This document shows positions 16,521 through 25,301 of a stretch of DNA of 64,000 nt, in pieces. The notes under the pieces are model-generated. The model searched no databases. It worked only from the letters and a program-made list of their open reading frames with translations, and had not been told where the DNA came from. The stretch covers positions 372,001-436,000 of the forward strand of contig NZ_JADILK010000001.1 in NCBI RefSeq assembly GCF_017355165.1. Direction: 5' to 3'. This stretch comes from Bacillus sp. SD075 (GTDB lineage Bacteria; Bacillota; Bacilli; Bacillales; DSM-1321). The translations under genes were made by a program, and so were the position numbers. How positions within the stretch are numbered: position 1 is the stretch's first letter; every line of letters begins with the position of its first letter.

Positions 16521-17260
16521 CTTACGGACGCTTTGCCTATGTATACGATGAATTGATGAAGGACGCACCTTATGAAAAATGGCTGATGATCCTTACGGCG
16601 AAGCTGGAACAGTATGGAATTGGTGGAAGGAAAGTCCTGGATTTAGCGTGTGGAACCGGGGAAATGACCGTTGAATTGGCGCGACACGGATTCGAAGTCA
16701 CTGGCGTGGATTTATCGGACGAAATGCTTCTTGTTGCTAATGAAAAAGCGGTTAAGTTTGGATTATCAATTCCGCTTTTCCAGCAGAATATGGCAGAACT
16801 CGAGGGACTTGGTCAATTTGACTGTGTCACGATTTTTTGTGATTCGTTGAACTACCTTCGCAATGAAGAGGATATAGTCAAGACGTTCAGCCGGGTTCAT
16901 GAGCATTTGAAGGATGGCGGATTATTCTTGTTTGATATCCATTCCATTTATAAAATGGAAGAAATCTTTCGTGATAATACGTTTGCTGTCAATGGTGAAG
17001 AAGTATCCTATATATGGGATTGCTTCCAAGGTAAAGAGCCTTACAGTGTGGAACATGATTTAAGTTTTTTCGTAAGGGACGATGAAAGCGGTCTGTATGA
17101 CCGTTTTGATGAGTTGCATTATCAACGGACCTATCCGGTTGAACAATATAAAAAGTGGTTGGAGCAAGCAGGTTTTACGGTTTCTGAAATAATGGCGGAT
17201 CTTGAAGAAGCACCGCTTGCAACGGAAACCGAAAGAATCTTGTTTGTAGCCAGCAAATAA
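16517..17260 (+). CDS. yqeM: YqeM, class I SAM-dependent methyltransferase
   Basis: A 247-residue methyltransferase with motif I VLDLACGTGEMT (about residues 39-50), acidic GVDLSDEM at strand 2, and FDCVTIFCDSLNYL as the post-I region. The substrate is unknown. It ends the yqeG operon and is followed by a terminator three bases after the stop. The conserved grouping with ribosome factors hints at an rRNA, tRNA or small-molecule target, but this is not established. Confidence 0.9.
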   Translation: MTYGRFAYVYDELMKDAPYEKWLMILTAKLEQYGIGGRKVLDLACGTGEMTVELARHGFEVTGVDLSDEMLLVANEKAVKFGLSIPLFQQNMAELEGLGQFDCVTIFCDSLNYLRNEEDIVKTFSRVHEHLKDGGLFLFDIHSIYKMEEIFRDNTFAVNGEEVSYIWDCFQGKEPYSVEHDLSFFVRDDESGLYDRFDELHYQRTYPVEQYKKWLEQAGFTVSEIMADLEEAPLATETERILFVASK

Positions 17261-17262
17261 TA

Positions 17263-17325
17263 AAGAGGTCAGCATCTCCGGCGTACATCACACGTTCGAG
17301 TGGAGGTCTGACCTCTTCTTTTTTT
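17263..17325. terminator. Terminator between yqeM and comER
   Basis: AAGAGGTCAG (17263-17272) pairs with CTGACCTCTT (17308-17317), followed by a long T stretch. It lies between convergent genes and may serve both. Confidence 0.85.
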
Positions 17326-17360
17326 ATTTTAAGAAGGAAATGAGTTATGGATCACGAATA

Positions 17361-18191
17361 TTAATAAGGATGGCCGAACTGCTTTTCAACTTCGTCTAAA
17401 TCCTCTGCAAACTTTTCATGTGTCGCTTGAAAAAGATGATGGAACATTTCCCCGGTTTCAGCTTCTAAAACCTTGATCCCCTCACCCGTAATTCCACCCT
17501 TTACACAAACCTTTTCCTGCAATGTCGGCAATGTATAAACTCCTTTACCAAGCAGTTCCCCTAAGCCAACCAGCATGTTTTCAGTCAAAGTCGTAGCGGT
17601 TTTTTTATCGATCTTCGTCGTTTCGCAAGCCGCATCAATAAAAGCTTGTGCTAAATAGCTGAAGAAGGCAGGACCGCAGCTGACGATATCTGAAGCTACC
17701 CGGGTGATATCATTTTCAATGATGACCGGTGCCGAAATGGCGGAGGCCAAATCATATAAAGCTGACATTTTATCCTTACTGCAGCTTTCGCTGAAACTCA
17801 GTAACGATACCCCTGAACCCACACGGTTCGTTATGCTCGGTATAAAACGGGCACAGGGGGCATTCACTGCCGATTCAAGCTGGGAGACTGAAACCGGGCT
17901 TGTGATGGAAATAACCAGCTGATCCCTTTTTATATGATGTTTGATGCCTTGTAATAGGCTGTTAATTTGTAATGGTTTTACACAAAGAAAGATAAAGTCT
18001 GCTTCTTGGACGATTTCGACTGCGCTTTCAGCAACCTTAATACCAGGGTGTTTCTCTTTCAACACCAATGCTTTGGAAAGCGTGCGATTTGTAATGATTA
18101 GATCTGCCGGATTCAATATCTTTGCCTCCAGCCAAGCCTCGATTAAAATGGTACCCATATTTCCGGTTCCGATAACACCGATTTTCTTCAA
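17361..18191 (-). CDS. comER: ComER, pyrroline-5-carboxylate-reductase-like late competence protein
   Basis: The N-terminal Rossmann motif GVIGTGNMG binds NAD(P). The body follows ProC, with CVKPLQ, ISITSPVSVSQLE and the C-terminal GGITGEGIKVLE region. ComER is divergent from comEA in B. subtilis exactly as here, and may influence sporulation or biofilm entry; catalysis as a true P5C reductase is unproven. The start is TTG at 18191, with AGAGGAG about ten bases upstream on the minus strand. The length is 276 residues. Confidence 0.92.
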   Translation of the reverse strand: MKKIGVIGTGNMGTILIEAWLEAKILNPADLIITNRTLSKALVLKEKHPGIKVAESAVEIVQEADFIFLCVKPLQINSLLQGIKHHIKRDQLVISITSPVSVSQLESAVNAPCARFIPSITNRVGSGVSLLSFSESCSKDKMSALYDLASAISAPVIIENDITRVASDIVSCGPAFFSYLAQAFIDAACETTKIDKKTATTLTENMLVGLGELLGKGVYTLPTLQEKVCVKGGITGEGIKVLEAETGEMFHHLFQATHEKFAEDLDEVEKQFGHPY

Positions 18192-18301
18192 TTCCGATCA
18201 ACTCCTCTCACTTAAAGCGATTGATACTCCTAAAAACACTATGTAATTTTATTCTGTCCTATGACAATGTATTGTGCGAAATCCAACAAGGAGGGAAAGA
18301 A

Positions 18302-18937
18302 ATGGAAGGGATCTTAAAAAGGAAAAGGACGATGATTACTGTTGCCGTGACATTTATGGCAGCAGGCATTTACTTTTTTTTGCAACAAGGTGAGGGTCCG
18401 GCTGATACGGAAGATATATTTTCCGTTGCTGCAAAAGAAGCTGAAATCGAACAAAATGAAAAGGAAACGCCTGCCGACCCTGAGATCATTAAGGTAGACG
18501 TTAAAGGAGCGGTCAATTCCCCAGGTATATTTACTGCACAGTCAGGTGAACGGGTAATTGATTTGATTTCGGCTGCGGGCGGTTTTACGGAAAAGGCTGA
18601 TAAGGATAAAGTGAATTTCGCCCAAATCGTCGAAGATCAAATGGTCATTTATGTTCCGGAAATAGGTGAAGAAGGCAAAGGGTACATGGAGAATATTCAA
18701 GTCGGGTTGTCTGGTGAAGCCGCAGCTAAGGGGACGTCAGGAGGACTGGTGAACTTGAATACAGCCACACAGGAAGAATTGGAAACCTTGACGGGAATTG
18801 GACCATCCAAAGCGAATGCAATCCTGGAATACAGGGAAACGGTAGGGAAATTCAAAGAGGCCGATGAATTGAAGAAGGTAACGGGAATCGGCGATAAAAC
18901 ATTTGAAAGGTTACGGGATTCCATTTTGGTGAAATGA
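18302..18937 (+). CDS. comEA: ComEA, DNA receptor for transformation
   Basis: ComEA is a membrane-anchored protein that binds incoming DNA at the cell surface. It has an N-terminal anchor (about residues 12-29), an acidic linker, an SLBB-like domain (VDVKGAVNSPGIFT, about 65-78), and a C-terminal helix-hairpin-helix pair (NLNTATQEELETLTGIG, later VTGIGDKTFERL). ATG 18302 follows AAGGAGGG. The length of 211 residues fits the family. It heads comEA-comEB-comEC, divergent from comER. Confidence 0.95.
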   Translation: MEGILKRKRTMITVAVTFMAAGIYFFLQQGEGPADTEDIFSVAAKEAEIEQNEKETPADPEIIKVDVKGAVNSPGIFTAQSGERVIDLISAAGGFTEKADKDKVNFAQIVEDQMVIYVPEIGEEGKGYMENIQVGLSGEAAAKGTSGGLVNLNTATQEELETLTGIGPSKANAILEYRETVGKFKEADELKKVTGIGDKTFERLRDSILVK

Positions 18938-19020
18938 ATGAATGATTGAAATATGCTACACAAATGGGCGGGAAGAGGGTAAAATTGAAGAAAAACATTC
19001 TAGTGGTTAGGGGATACAGC

Positions 19021-19581
19021 ATGAACAGAATTAGTTGGGATCAATATTTCATGGCGCAAAGCCATTTATTAGCTTTAAGAAGCACGTGTACACGCCTCAC
19101 TGTAGGGGCGACGATCGTCAGGGACAACAGAATCATTGCAGGGGGATATAATGGGTCCATTGCGGGAGGGACGCATTGTATTGATGACGGCTGTTATGTA
19201 ATTGATAATCATTGTGTCAGAACGATACATGCAGAAATGAATGCACTTTTACAATGCGCGAAATTTGGGGTGCCTACTGAAGGGGCAGAAATATATGTGA
19301 CGCATTTTCCGTGTCTTCAGTGCTGTAAATCACTCATCCAAGCTGGCATCAAGGCTGTTTATTATGCGGAAGATTACAAAAATCATCCATATGCTCTGGA
19401 ATTATTTAAACAAGCTGGTGTCAAGACCGAGAAGGTTGAAGCAAAAGGGGCCATCGACGTTAATGGAAAGCAAAAAAAGGACTTTGTATTCTCATTGCTA
19501 ACTCAACTTGAACGAACAGGCCTGGGAAAAGAAGCTGTATTGGAGCTGGAAAAGCAGGCCAATCAGATATTTGAAAATTAA
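19021..19581 (+). CDS. comEB: ComEB, dCMP deaminase family protein
   Basis: The zinc deaminase signature HAEMNAL (HAE, catalytic Glu) and PCLQCC are present, and the opening MNRISWDQYFMAQSHLLALRS is typical of ComEB. Such enzymes convert dCMP to dUMP. In B. subtilis comEB lies in the competence operon but is not essential for DNA uptake. ATG 19021 follows AGGGG; an in-frame ATG at 18946 upstream would add 25 residues without family support. The length is 186 residues. Confidence 0.94.
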   Translation: MNRISWDQYFMAQSHLLALRSTCTRLTVGATIVRDNRIIAGGYNGSIAGGTHCIDDGCYVIDNHCVRTIHAEMNALLQCAKFGVPTEGAEIYVTHFPCLQCCKSLIQAGIKAVYYAEDYKNHPYALELFKQAGVKTEKVEAKGAIDVNGKQKKDFVFSLLTQLERTGLGKEAVLELEKQANQIFEN

Positions 19582-19597
19582 ATAGGAAGGGGCAGGC

Positions 19598-21904
19598 ATG
19601 GCTAGACATCTTATCTTACTAGCCGTTTCGGCCACATTTGGTGTTACGGCCCATTCTTATTTACATGCAAGGCTGCTGATCATTATCTTCATTTTTCTCT
19701 GTTTCCTATATTTTTCGGTGGGGTTAAGTGTGAAGGCCCTTAGTTTTCATTTGGTGATCATGGGGATATTTTTAGGGGCCTCCTCCTTCTCCGATCATCG
19801 AAATAAAACTGCCTATCATGGCACGGAAAGCCAATTTATCATCACCTTTACCGGCCAACCGAATATAGATGGAAATTCATTGAAAGGATTCGTGGGCAGC
19901 GAGAAAGGCGAACGGCTAGTGCTTCGTTATAAAATCACCTCCGAATTGGAACAGGAAAAGCTGAGTCAGTTTCTGCGCATCGGTTTATCATGTCCGGCTG
20001 AAGGGACATTGCAACTTCCTGACCAAAGCAGGAATGAAAACAGTTTCGATTACCAGCGTTATCTTTTGCGCCAAGGCGTCCAATGGATATTCAAAGCGGA
20101 TTCCATTTCATTTCAAGAATGCAAAGAGGATGGAAACTCGATTCCAGTTTCGATTCGTAATTTACGCCTCCAGGGAATGGCGTATATCAGGGAACATTTT
20201 CCGGAAGAATCCAGCGGTTTTGTCACTGCTCTCATATTCGGCGACCAGACATATATAGATGAAAGCGACCTTACTCATTATCAGCGGTTGGGTTTGGTTC
20301 ATTTACTGGCGATTTCCGGTCTTCATGTCAGTTTTTTAACGGGGATGTTATTTTACTTCGGCATCAGGGTTGGGATTACGCGGGAAAGAATGATGATTGC
20401 CATCTTGGTCTTCCTCCCTATTTACATGTTACTTTCAGGTGCCAGTCCATCAGTGGTGAGATCCTGTTTGATGGCTATGCTTTTCTTTCTACTCCTGCTA
20501 TTCAAGAAGCCGATCTCTGCGGGTGCCGCAATCGGAACGTCATATATGGCACTATTGTTTTTTCGGCCTAATATGCTCTATGATATAGGTTTTCAGCTTT
20601 CATTCGCAGTCACTTTCTCCATTATCATGTCTTCAAGCATTTTCTTGCAATATCCGAAGAAAACAACGCAGCTATTCATCATCAGTTCCATCTGCCAATT
20701 GGCATCCCTTCCGATTTTGCTTTTTCACTTTTTTGAAGTATCCCTTCTAGGCGTGTTTCTGAACGTATTGTATGTTCCGATTTATTCCATCATATTGCTG
20801 CCATTTTCACTGATTTCCCTCCTCATTCATATAGTACTGCCTTCCTTGGGACAACCCCTCATATCATTATTGAATTTCACATTCGTACTCTGCAATAAAG
20901 CCGCGGATGGAGCATCGGATATGCCACTGGCCTCCATTCCGTTTGGAAAACCAGCTTTCATCATGATGGCATTACTTGTTATTTCCCTTTTAGGGTTATA
21001 CCTGACTTGGGATGTATCTTTTGAAAAAAGTAAAATCTGGCGGGGCATATTAATTGTCCTTTTACTTTTGCAATATAATTTACAAAGGTTCTCACCTTTT
21101 GGTGAAGTGCAGATCATCGACGTTGGACAAGGTGACTCCATTTTAATTATCCTGCCATTCAATCACGGTAATTATTTGATTGATACGGGTGGGCAAATTA
21201 CATTTCCAATTGACACATGGGCAAAAAAGCGAAAGAAGTTCAATACTGCGGATGATATCATTATTCCATTATTGAAAAGTAAAGGGGTCCATCAGTTGGA
21301 CAAACTCATTTTAACCCATCCGGATGCAGATCATATGGGAAGTGCAAAAGAATTAATTGAAAATTTTAAAGTGAGGGAGATCATCATTGGAGGCTGGAGT
21401 GAAGAGCATTACAGGGATATGGATTTTGTGTCCATGGCAAGAGATAAAGAAATGAAAATGACCGTCCTGAAAAGGGGGGACCATTGGGTGGCGGGCGGAG
21501 CGCCGTTTGCCGTGCTAAATCCATATGAGAAAGAAGAAAACAAGAATGATTCATCCATCGTTCTATTCACGGAGCTTGGGGGATTGTCATGGTTATTAAC
21601 TGGCGATATGGGAGAAGAAGGGGAAAGGGAACTATTGAACGCATTTCCGCAGTTGCAGGCGGATATCTTGAAAGTGGGGCACCATGGCAGTAAAACATCT
21701 TCTTCCACGCCCTTCCTTGAACAGCTACAGCCGAAAGCGGCGCTTATTTCAGTTGGAAAAGATAATGGCTACGGCCACCCTCATGGAGACGTAATGGGGA
21801 ATCTGGAGGAAAATGGCATAAAGGTGTTCAGGACGGACGAGGATGGTTCTATTATTTACAAGTATTACAAAAGCAGTGGAACCTTTCGGAAGATTCTCCC
21901 ATAG
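19598..21904 (+). CDS. comEC: ComEC/Rec2, DNA uptake channel with nuclease-like domain
   Basis: A 768-residue polytopic membrane protein. The N-terminal hydrophobic segments and OB-like extracellular region (about residues 1-200) precede the Competence domain with LVHLLAISGLHVSF (about 230-243). A C-terminal metallo-beta-lactamase-like domain has VGQGDSILI and THPDADHMG (about 565-573). It carries single-stranded DNA across the membrane, and the lactamase domain probably degrades the second strand. Start ATG 19598 follows GAAGGGG. All parts appear intact, so the organism has the structural gene for uptake. Confidence 0.96.
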   Translation: MARHLILLAVSATFGVTAHSYLHARLLIIIFIFLCFLYFSVGLSVKALSFHLVIMGIFLGASSFSDHRNKTAYHGTESQFIITFTGQPNIDGNSLKGFVGSEKGERLVLRYKITSELEQEKLSQFLRIGLSCPAEGTLQLPDQSRNENSFDYQRYLLRQGVQWIFKADSISFQECKEDGNSIPVSIRNLRLQGMAYIREHFPEESSGFVTALIFGDQTYIDESDLTHYQRLGLVHLLAISGLHVSFLTGMLFYFGIRVGITRERMMIAILVFLPIYMLLSGASPSVVRSCLMAMLFFLLLLFKKPISAGAAIGTSYMALLFFRPNMLYDIGFQLSFAVTFSIIMSSSIFLQYPKKTTQLFIISSICQLASLPILLFHFFEVSLLGVFLNVLYVPIYSIILLPFSLISLLIHIVLPSLGQPLISLLNFTFVLCNKAADGASDMPLASIPFGKPAFIMMALLVISLLGLYLTWDVSFEKSKIWRGILIVLLLLQYNLQRFSPFGEVQIIDVGQGDSILIILPFNHGNYLIDTGGQITFPIDTWAKKRKKFNTADDIIIPLLKSKGVHQLDKLILTHPDADHMGSAKELIENFKVREIIIGGWSEEHYRDMDFVSMARDKEMKMTVLKRGDHWVAGGAPFAVLNPYEKEENKNDSSIVLFTELGGLSWLLTGDMGEEGERELLNAFPQLQADILKVGHHGSKTSSSTPFLEQLQPKAALISVGKDNGYGHPHGDVMGNLEENGIKVFRTDEDGSIIYKYYKSSGTFRKILP

Positions 21905-21980
21905 TATGTAGAAAATCAAAAAGAAAGAGACTGCAGCAGCAGCCTCCATCAGGAAAAATAAGTGCATGCAGTTAATGAAA

Positions 21981-22115
21981 TCAGGATCCGACAGCTTTAA
22001 TGACGACAGCTATGGTGAACATGGCAGCGAAAAATACAAAAGAACCGATGAATCCAATAGCGGAATCTGCGACGTCATCTGTCTTTGATTGAACATTCTT
22101 TTCGAATTCGTTCAT
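21981..22115 (-). CDS. yqzM: YqzM family small membrane protein (44 aa)
   Basis: ATG 22115 follows GGAGGGGTAAATA on the minus strand. The product starts MNEFEKNVQSKTDDVADSA and ends with one transmembrane segment (about residues 20-42, finishing KAVGS). This matches B. subtilis YqzM in sequence, in length (44) and in place between comEC and holA on the opposite strand. The function is unknown. Confidence 0.9.
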   Translation of the reverse strand: MNEFEKNVQSKTDDVADSAIGFIGSFVFFAAMFTIAVVIKAVGS

Positions 22116-22302
22116 TATTTACCCCTCCTATTTCTGCTAATAGTATAAAACATTACCAAAAAAAAATCTACAGGCTTCCTTCCTTCATTTCCTTTACTGA
22201 CAAGAGTTGTCACAAATAGTTTGGGATTTTGAGGTCAAAATAAAAGTACAAACAAAGCAAGCGAAAAAGAAAAGCTGAATGTTCTACTTGATACTCTACC
22301 CG

Positions 22303-22381
22303 CTTTCAAGGGAGATTACCCGGGCCTTCCTTGAAAGTGTTCATATAGATCCGGAATTAGCCCTATTGAAGGGCTAGTTCC
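22303..22381. other. Two strong hairpins upstream of the holA promoter
   Basis: CTTTCAAGG (22303-22311) pairs with CCTTGAAAG (22329-22337). GGAATTAGCCCT (22353-22364) pairs with AGGGCTAGTTCC (22370-22381) with one mismatch and a 5-base loop. Neither has a proper T tract. No gene is evident in 22116-22390, except a weak hairpin at about 22198-22212 (TGACAA/TTGTCA). Confidence 0.55.
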
Positions 22382-22390
22382 CTTTATAGC

Positions 22391-22419
22391 TTGTCAAATG
22401 GTCCATCCACCTATACCAT
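22391..22419 (+). promoter_or_regulatory. Candidate promoter of holA
   Basis: TTGTCA (22391-22396), 17-base spacer, TACCAT (22414-22419), about 35 bases before the holA start. Confidence 0.5.
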
Positions 22420-22453
22420 TAGAGGAGAATACATAGTAAAGAGGCGGATTCTA

Positions 22454-23467
22454 TTGGTATTAGACGTATGGAAAAGTATAAAAAAAGGGCAATTCGCGCC
22501 AGTGTACTTGTTATATGGGACGGAAGCCTATCTAATTAATGAAACGAAGCAGCTATTGATCGAAAATGTCCTACACGAAGATGAGATGGATTTTAACTTT
22601 TCTCAATTTGATTTAGAAGAGACGCCAGTTGAAACTGCGCTTGATGATGTCGAAACCCTCCCGTTTATCGGGGAAAGGCGTCTTGTTTTCATGCAAAACC
22701 CATTTTTTTTGACAGCTGAAAAAACGAAGTCAAGAGTTGAACATAATGTGAAAAGGCTGGAAGCGTATTTGGCTGATCCGGTTCCTTATTCTATTGTCGT
22801 ATTGACTGCGCCTTATGAGAAACTGGATGAACGGAAAAAAATCACCAAGGAACTGAAGCGTAAGGCAGTGCTCGTTGAAGCGAAGAAGCTTGGTGATCAT
22901 GAGTTAAAGGGGTGGGTGAAGGAGAGGGTCCAAGCTTCTTCAGTCCAAATAGATGAACAGGCTACAGAGCTTTTACTTGAACTTGCAGGAACGAATCTGA
23001 TGATGCTGACGAATGAACTAGATAAAATGGTGCTTTATGCAGAAGCTGATAAACAAATTACGATCGAAGTAGTGGAAAAGCTGGTCGCTAAATCCCTTGA
23101 ACAGAATATCTTCACGCTTGTTGATCATGTGTTACAGCGAAAGATGGAGAGTGCCATGACGATACTGCACGATCTCCTTAGGCAGAATGAGGAGCCGATC
23201 AAGATCTTGAGTGTAATGGCAGGTCAGGTCAGGCTCATGTATCAAGTGAAGGAGCTTTCCCGTCAGGGGTATAGCCAGCAAAAAATTGCAGGTCAACTGA
23301 AGGTGCATCCCTACAGGGTGAAGCTGGCACTTGAAAAGACGGGGAAATTCCAGGAACGCGAGCTGTTGAGCATCATGAACGACTTAGCGGAAGCGGATTA
23401 TAAAATGAAGACCGGTCAAGCCGATAAGGCGATCACGCTTGAACTGCTGCTTTTAAAAATTAGATGA
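22454..23467 (+). CDS. holA: DNA polymerase III subunit delta
   Basis: HolA (YqeN) is the clamp-loader subunit that opens the sliding clamp. The N-terminus VWKSIKKGQFAPVYLLYG, the ETLPFIGERRLV segment and the C-terminal QKIAGQLKVHPYRVKLAL are typical. I place the start at TTG 22454, about nine bases after AAAGAGG, giving MVLDVWKS, which lines up with the B. subtilis start and yields 337 residues. The frame stays open 21 codons further upstream, but through the promoter. A terminator follows. Confidence 0.94.
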   Translation: MVLDVWKSIKKGQFAPVYLLYGTEAYLINETKQLLIENVLHEDEMDFNFSQFDLEETPVETALDDVETLPFIGERRLVFMQNPFFLTAEKTKSRVEHNVKRLEAYLADPVPYSIVVLTAPYEKLDERKKITKELKRKAVLVEAKKLGDHELKGWVKERVQASSVQIDEQATELLLELAGTNLMMLTNELDKMVLYAEADKQITIEVVEKLVAKSLEQNIFTLVDHVLQRKMESAMTILHDLLRQNEEPIKILSVMAGQVRLMYQVKELSRQGYSQQKIAGQLKVHPYRVKLALEKTGKFQERELLSIMNDLAEADYKMKTGQADKAITLELLLLKIR

Positions 23468-23470
23468 TAA

Positions 23471-23503
23471 AAAAGGTGGCAGATATCCTGTCACCTTTTT
23501 TAT
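23471..23503 (+). terminator. Terminator of holA
   Basis: AAAAAAGGTGGCAG pairs with CTGTCACCTTTTTT (one wobble pair). Confidence 0.9.
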
Positions 23504-23521
23504 GAAAAAACGGCACAAAAA

Positions 23522-23548
23522 AAACGATCCGATTGGATCGTTTAATTT
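23522..23548 (-). terminator. Terminator of rpsT
   Basis: AAACGATCC and GGATCGTTT form a perfect stem; on the minus strand it is followed by a T-rich run opposite the A tract at 23513-23524. Confidence 0.85.
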
Positions 23549-23555
23549 TTTGTCA

Positions 23556-23822
23556 TTATGCGTTAAGAGCGTTAAGTCTTTTCGCTAAACGAGATTTTTT
23601 ACGGGCTGCCGCATTTTTATGGATTAATCCTTTAGATGCAGCTTTGTCTAATTTCACAGCAGCTGTTAAAAGAGCTTCTTTAGCAGCTTCAACGTTTTCA
23701 CCAGCTAATGCAACTTCAGCGTTTTTCACTGTAGTACGCATAGATGATCTAACAGTAATGTTATGAACGCGTTTTTTGTCGTTAATTTTCACACGTTTAA
23801 TAGCAGATTTAATGTTTGGCAT
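23556..23822 (-). CDS. rpsT: 30S ribosomal protein S20
   Basis: S20 is a primary 16S rRNA-binding protein of three helices. The product is 88 residues, Lys/Ala/Arg-rich, starts MPNIKSAIKRVK and includes KAASKGLIHKNAAARKKSRL. ATG 23822 follows GGAGGTGAACGGA on the minus strand; a GTG- or ATG-type extension of three codons upstream overlaps the ribosome site. It is convergent with holA and divergent from gpr, the B. subtilis arrangement. Confidence 0.98.
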   Translation of the reverse strand: MPNIKSAIKRVKINDKKRVHNITVRSSMRTTVKNAEVALAGENVEAAKEALLTAAVKLDKAASKGLIHKNAAARKKSRLAKRLNALNA

Positions 23823-23898
23823 TCCGTTCACCTCCTACAAAGAAATCGAGATTATATGAACTCGACTTTTCAAATCCATATCAAATAGCACAAGTGAT

Positions 23899-23927
23899 AT
23901 TCTATCAGACTGCTCATAAATATGCAA
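23899..23927 (-). promoter_or_regulatory. Sigma-A promoter of rpsT
   Basis: Reading the minus strand, TTGCAT (23927-23922), a 17-base spacer and TAGAAT (23904-23899), with TG one base before the -10. Confidence 0.75.
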
Positions 23928-23966
23928 TACTTCAGATTGAGAATCGAAAAGGAATTATAATTTCGG

Positions 23967-23997
23967 GAATAAATTCATCTCGTCATCATTCATTGTA
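23967..23997 (+). promoter_or_regulatory. Candidate sigma-G promoter of gpr
   Basis: GAATA (23967-23971) and CATTGTA (23991-23997), 19 bases apart, fit the forespore sigma-G pattern GNATR-N18-CATNNTA with one extra spacer base. The leader would be about 90 bases. Confidence 0.45.
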
Positions 23998-24096
23998 CCA
24001 AAAAAATGAATAATAAAAAAGCAAAAATGACAGAATGTTTAAGAGAGACTATTGAAAATACTAGATTAGATCCAATTCAAACATCAGGAGGCCGTT

Positions 24097-25215
24097 ATGG
24101 AAAATAATTTGGACCTTAGTGAATACGGAATTCGTACAGATTTGGCGATTGAAGCAAAGGAAATTGCCCTTGAACATAAAGGTGTTGTAGAGGAAGTGGA
24201 TGTATCCCGTATTGAAGGGGTCATTATTAAGGAAAAAGATGTGGATGATCTTAAGGTATCCTTAGTCGAGGTCACCGCCGAGGGTGAAAAAGAAATCGGC
24301 AAGAAGCAGGGCAGCTATTTGACCATTGAAGTGCAGGGAATCCGCCAGCAGGACACGGATACGCAGCAAAGGGTGGAAAAGGTGTTCGCCAACGAACTGG
24401 CTTATTTTTTGAAACGGAATAAAATCACCAAAGAAAGCAGCTGTTTAGTTGTTGGTCTTGGTAATTGGAATGTGACTCCAGATGCTCTTGGGCCTGCAGT
24501 CGTTGAGAACCTTGTAGTCACAAGACATTTGTTCGAATTGCAGCCGGAGTCCGTCAAGGAAGGTTATCGGCCGGTCAGTGCGATTTCCCCCGGGGTGATG
24601 GGGATTACGGGAATCGAGACGAGTGACATCATAAAAGGAGTCATCGAAAAAAGTAAACCTGATTTCCTGATCGTCGTTGACGCATTGGCTGCCCGTTCGA
24701 TCGATCGGGTGAATTCGACGATTCAAATTACGGATACAGGCATCCATCCAGGTTCTGGTGTTGGAAATAAACGAAAAGAATTGAGCCAGGAAACACTGGG
24801 AGTTCCTGTTATAGCAATTGGAATACCTACCGTTGTTGATGCCGTATCAATTGCCAGCGATACGATAGATTATATTTTGAAGCACTTTGGCAAGGAATTG
24901 AATGAAGGGGACAGACCATCACGTTCGTTGGCACCCGCTGGATTCAGTTTTGGGAAGCGCACAAAGCTGACCGAAGAGGATATGCCGGGTGAAAAGGAAC
25001 GCCAAACCTTCATGGGAATGATAGGTGTCCTCCCTGATGAAGAGAAGCGGAAATTGATTTATGAGGTCCTGTCGCCGCTTGGCCAAAATTTAATGGTTAC
25101 ACCGAAAGAAGTTGATGTTTTCATTGAGGATATGGCCAATTTGATTGCCAATGGTTTAAATGCAGCCTTGCATCATTCCATAAATCAAGATAATGCCGGC
25201 TACTACACCCGTTAA
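24097..25215 (+). CDS. gpr: Germination protease GPR
   Basis: GPR is made as an inactive zymogen in the forespore, loses about 15 N-terminal residues, and cleaves small acid-soluble spore proteins on germination. Here the segment [10 protein letters not shown] (about residues 11-20) marks the processing region. The body shows [26 protein letters not shown] and [16 protein letters not shown]. The length of 372 residues fits. ATG 24097 follows CAGGAGG. spoIIP comes next, as in B. subtilis. Confidence 0.96.
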   Translation: MENNLDLSEYGIRTDLAIEAKEIALEHKGVVEEVDVSRIEGVIIKEKDVDDLKVSLVEVTAEGEKEIGKKQGSYLTIEVQGIRQQDTDTQQRVEKVFANELAYFLKRNKITKESSCLVVGLGNWNVTPDALGPAVVENLVVTRHLFELQPESVKEGYRPVSAISPGVMGITGIETSDIIKGVIEKSKPDFLIVVDALAARSIDRVNSTIQITDTGIHPGSGVGNKRKELSQETLGVPVIAIGIPTVVDAVSIASDTIDYILKHFGKELNEGDRPSRSLAPAGFSFGKRTKLTEEDMPGEKERQTFMGMIGVLPDEEKRKLIYEVLSPLGQNLMVTPKEVDVFIEDMANLIANGLNAALHHSINQDNAGYYTR

Positions 25216-25301
25216 ATCACTTTCAGTGCCCAAAAATGGTGTTCTACCCTTTCTAGCAAAGTCATAGGTATTAATAGACAAGCTGTAGAGAGGGTGGAAG
25301 G

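Noticed and set aside
21749-21967. 72-codon minus-strand ORF over the 3' end of comEC
   Set aside because: Mostly antisense to comEC without a ribosome site; the real minus-strand gene nearby is yqzM at 21981-22115.
22279-22377. 32-codon plus-strand ORF covering the hairpins before holA
   Set aside because: No ribosome site, and the sequence is explained by the inverted repeats; the holA promoter lies after it.
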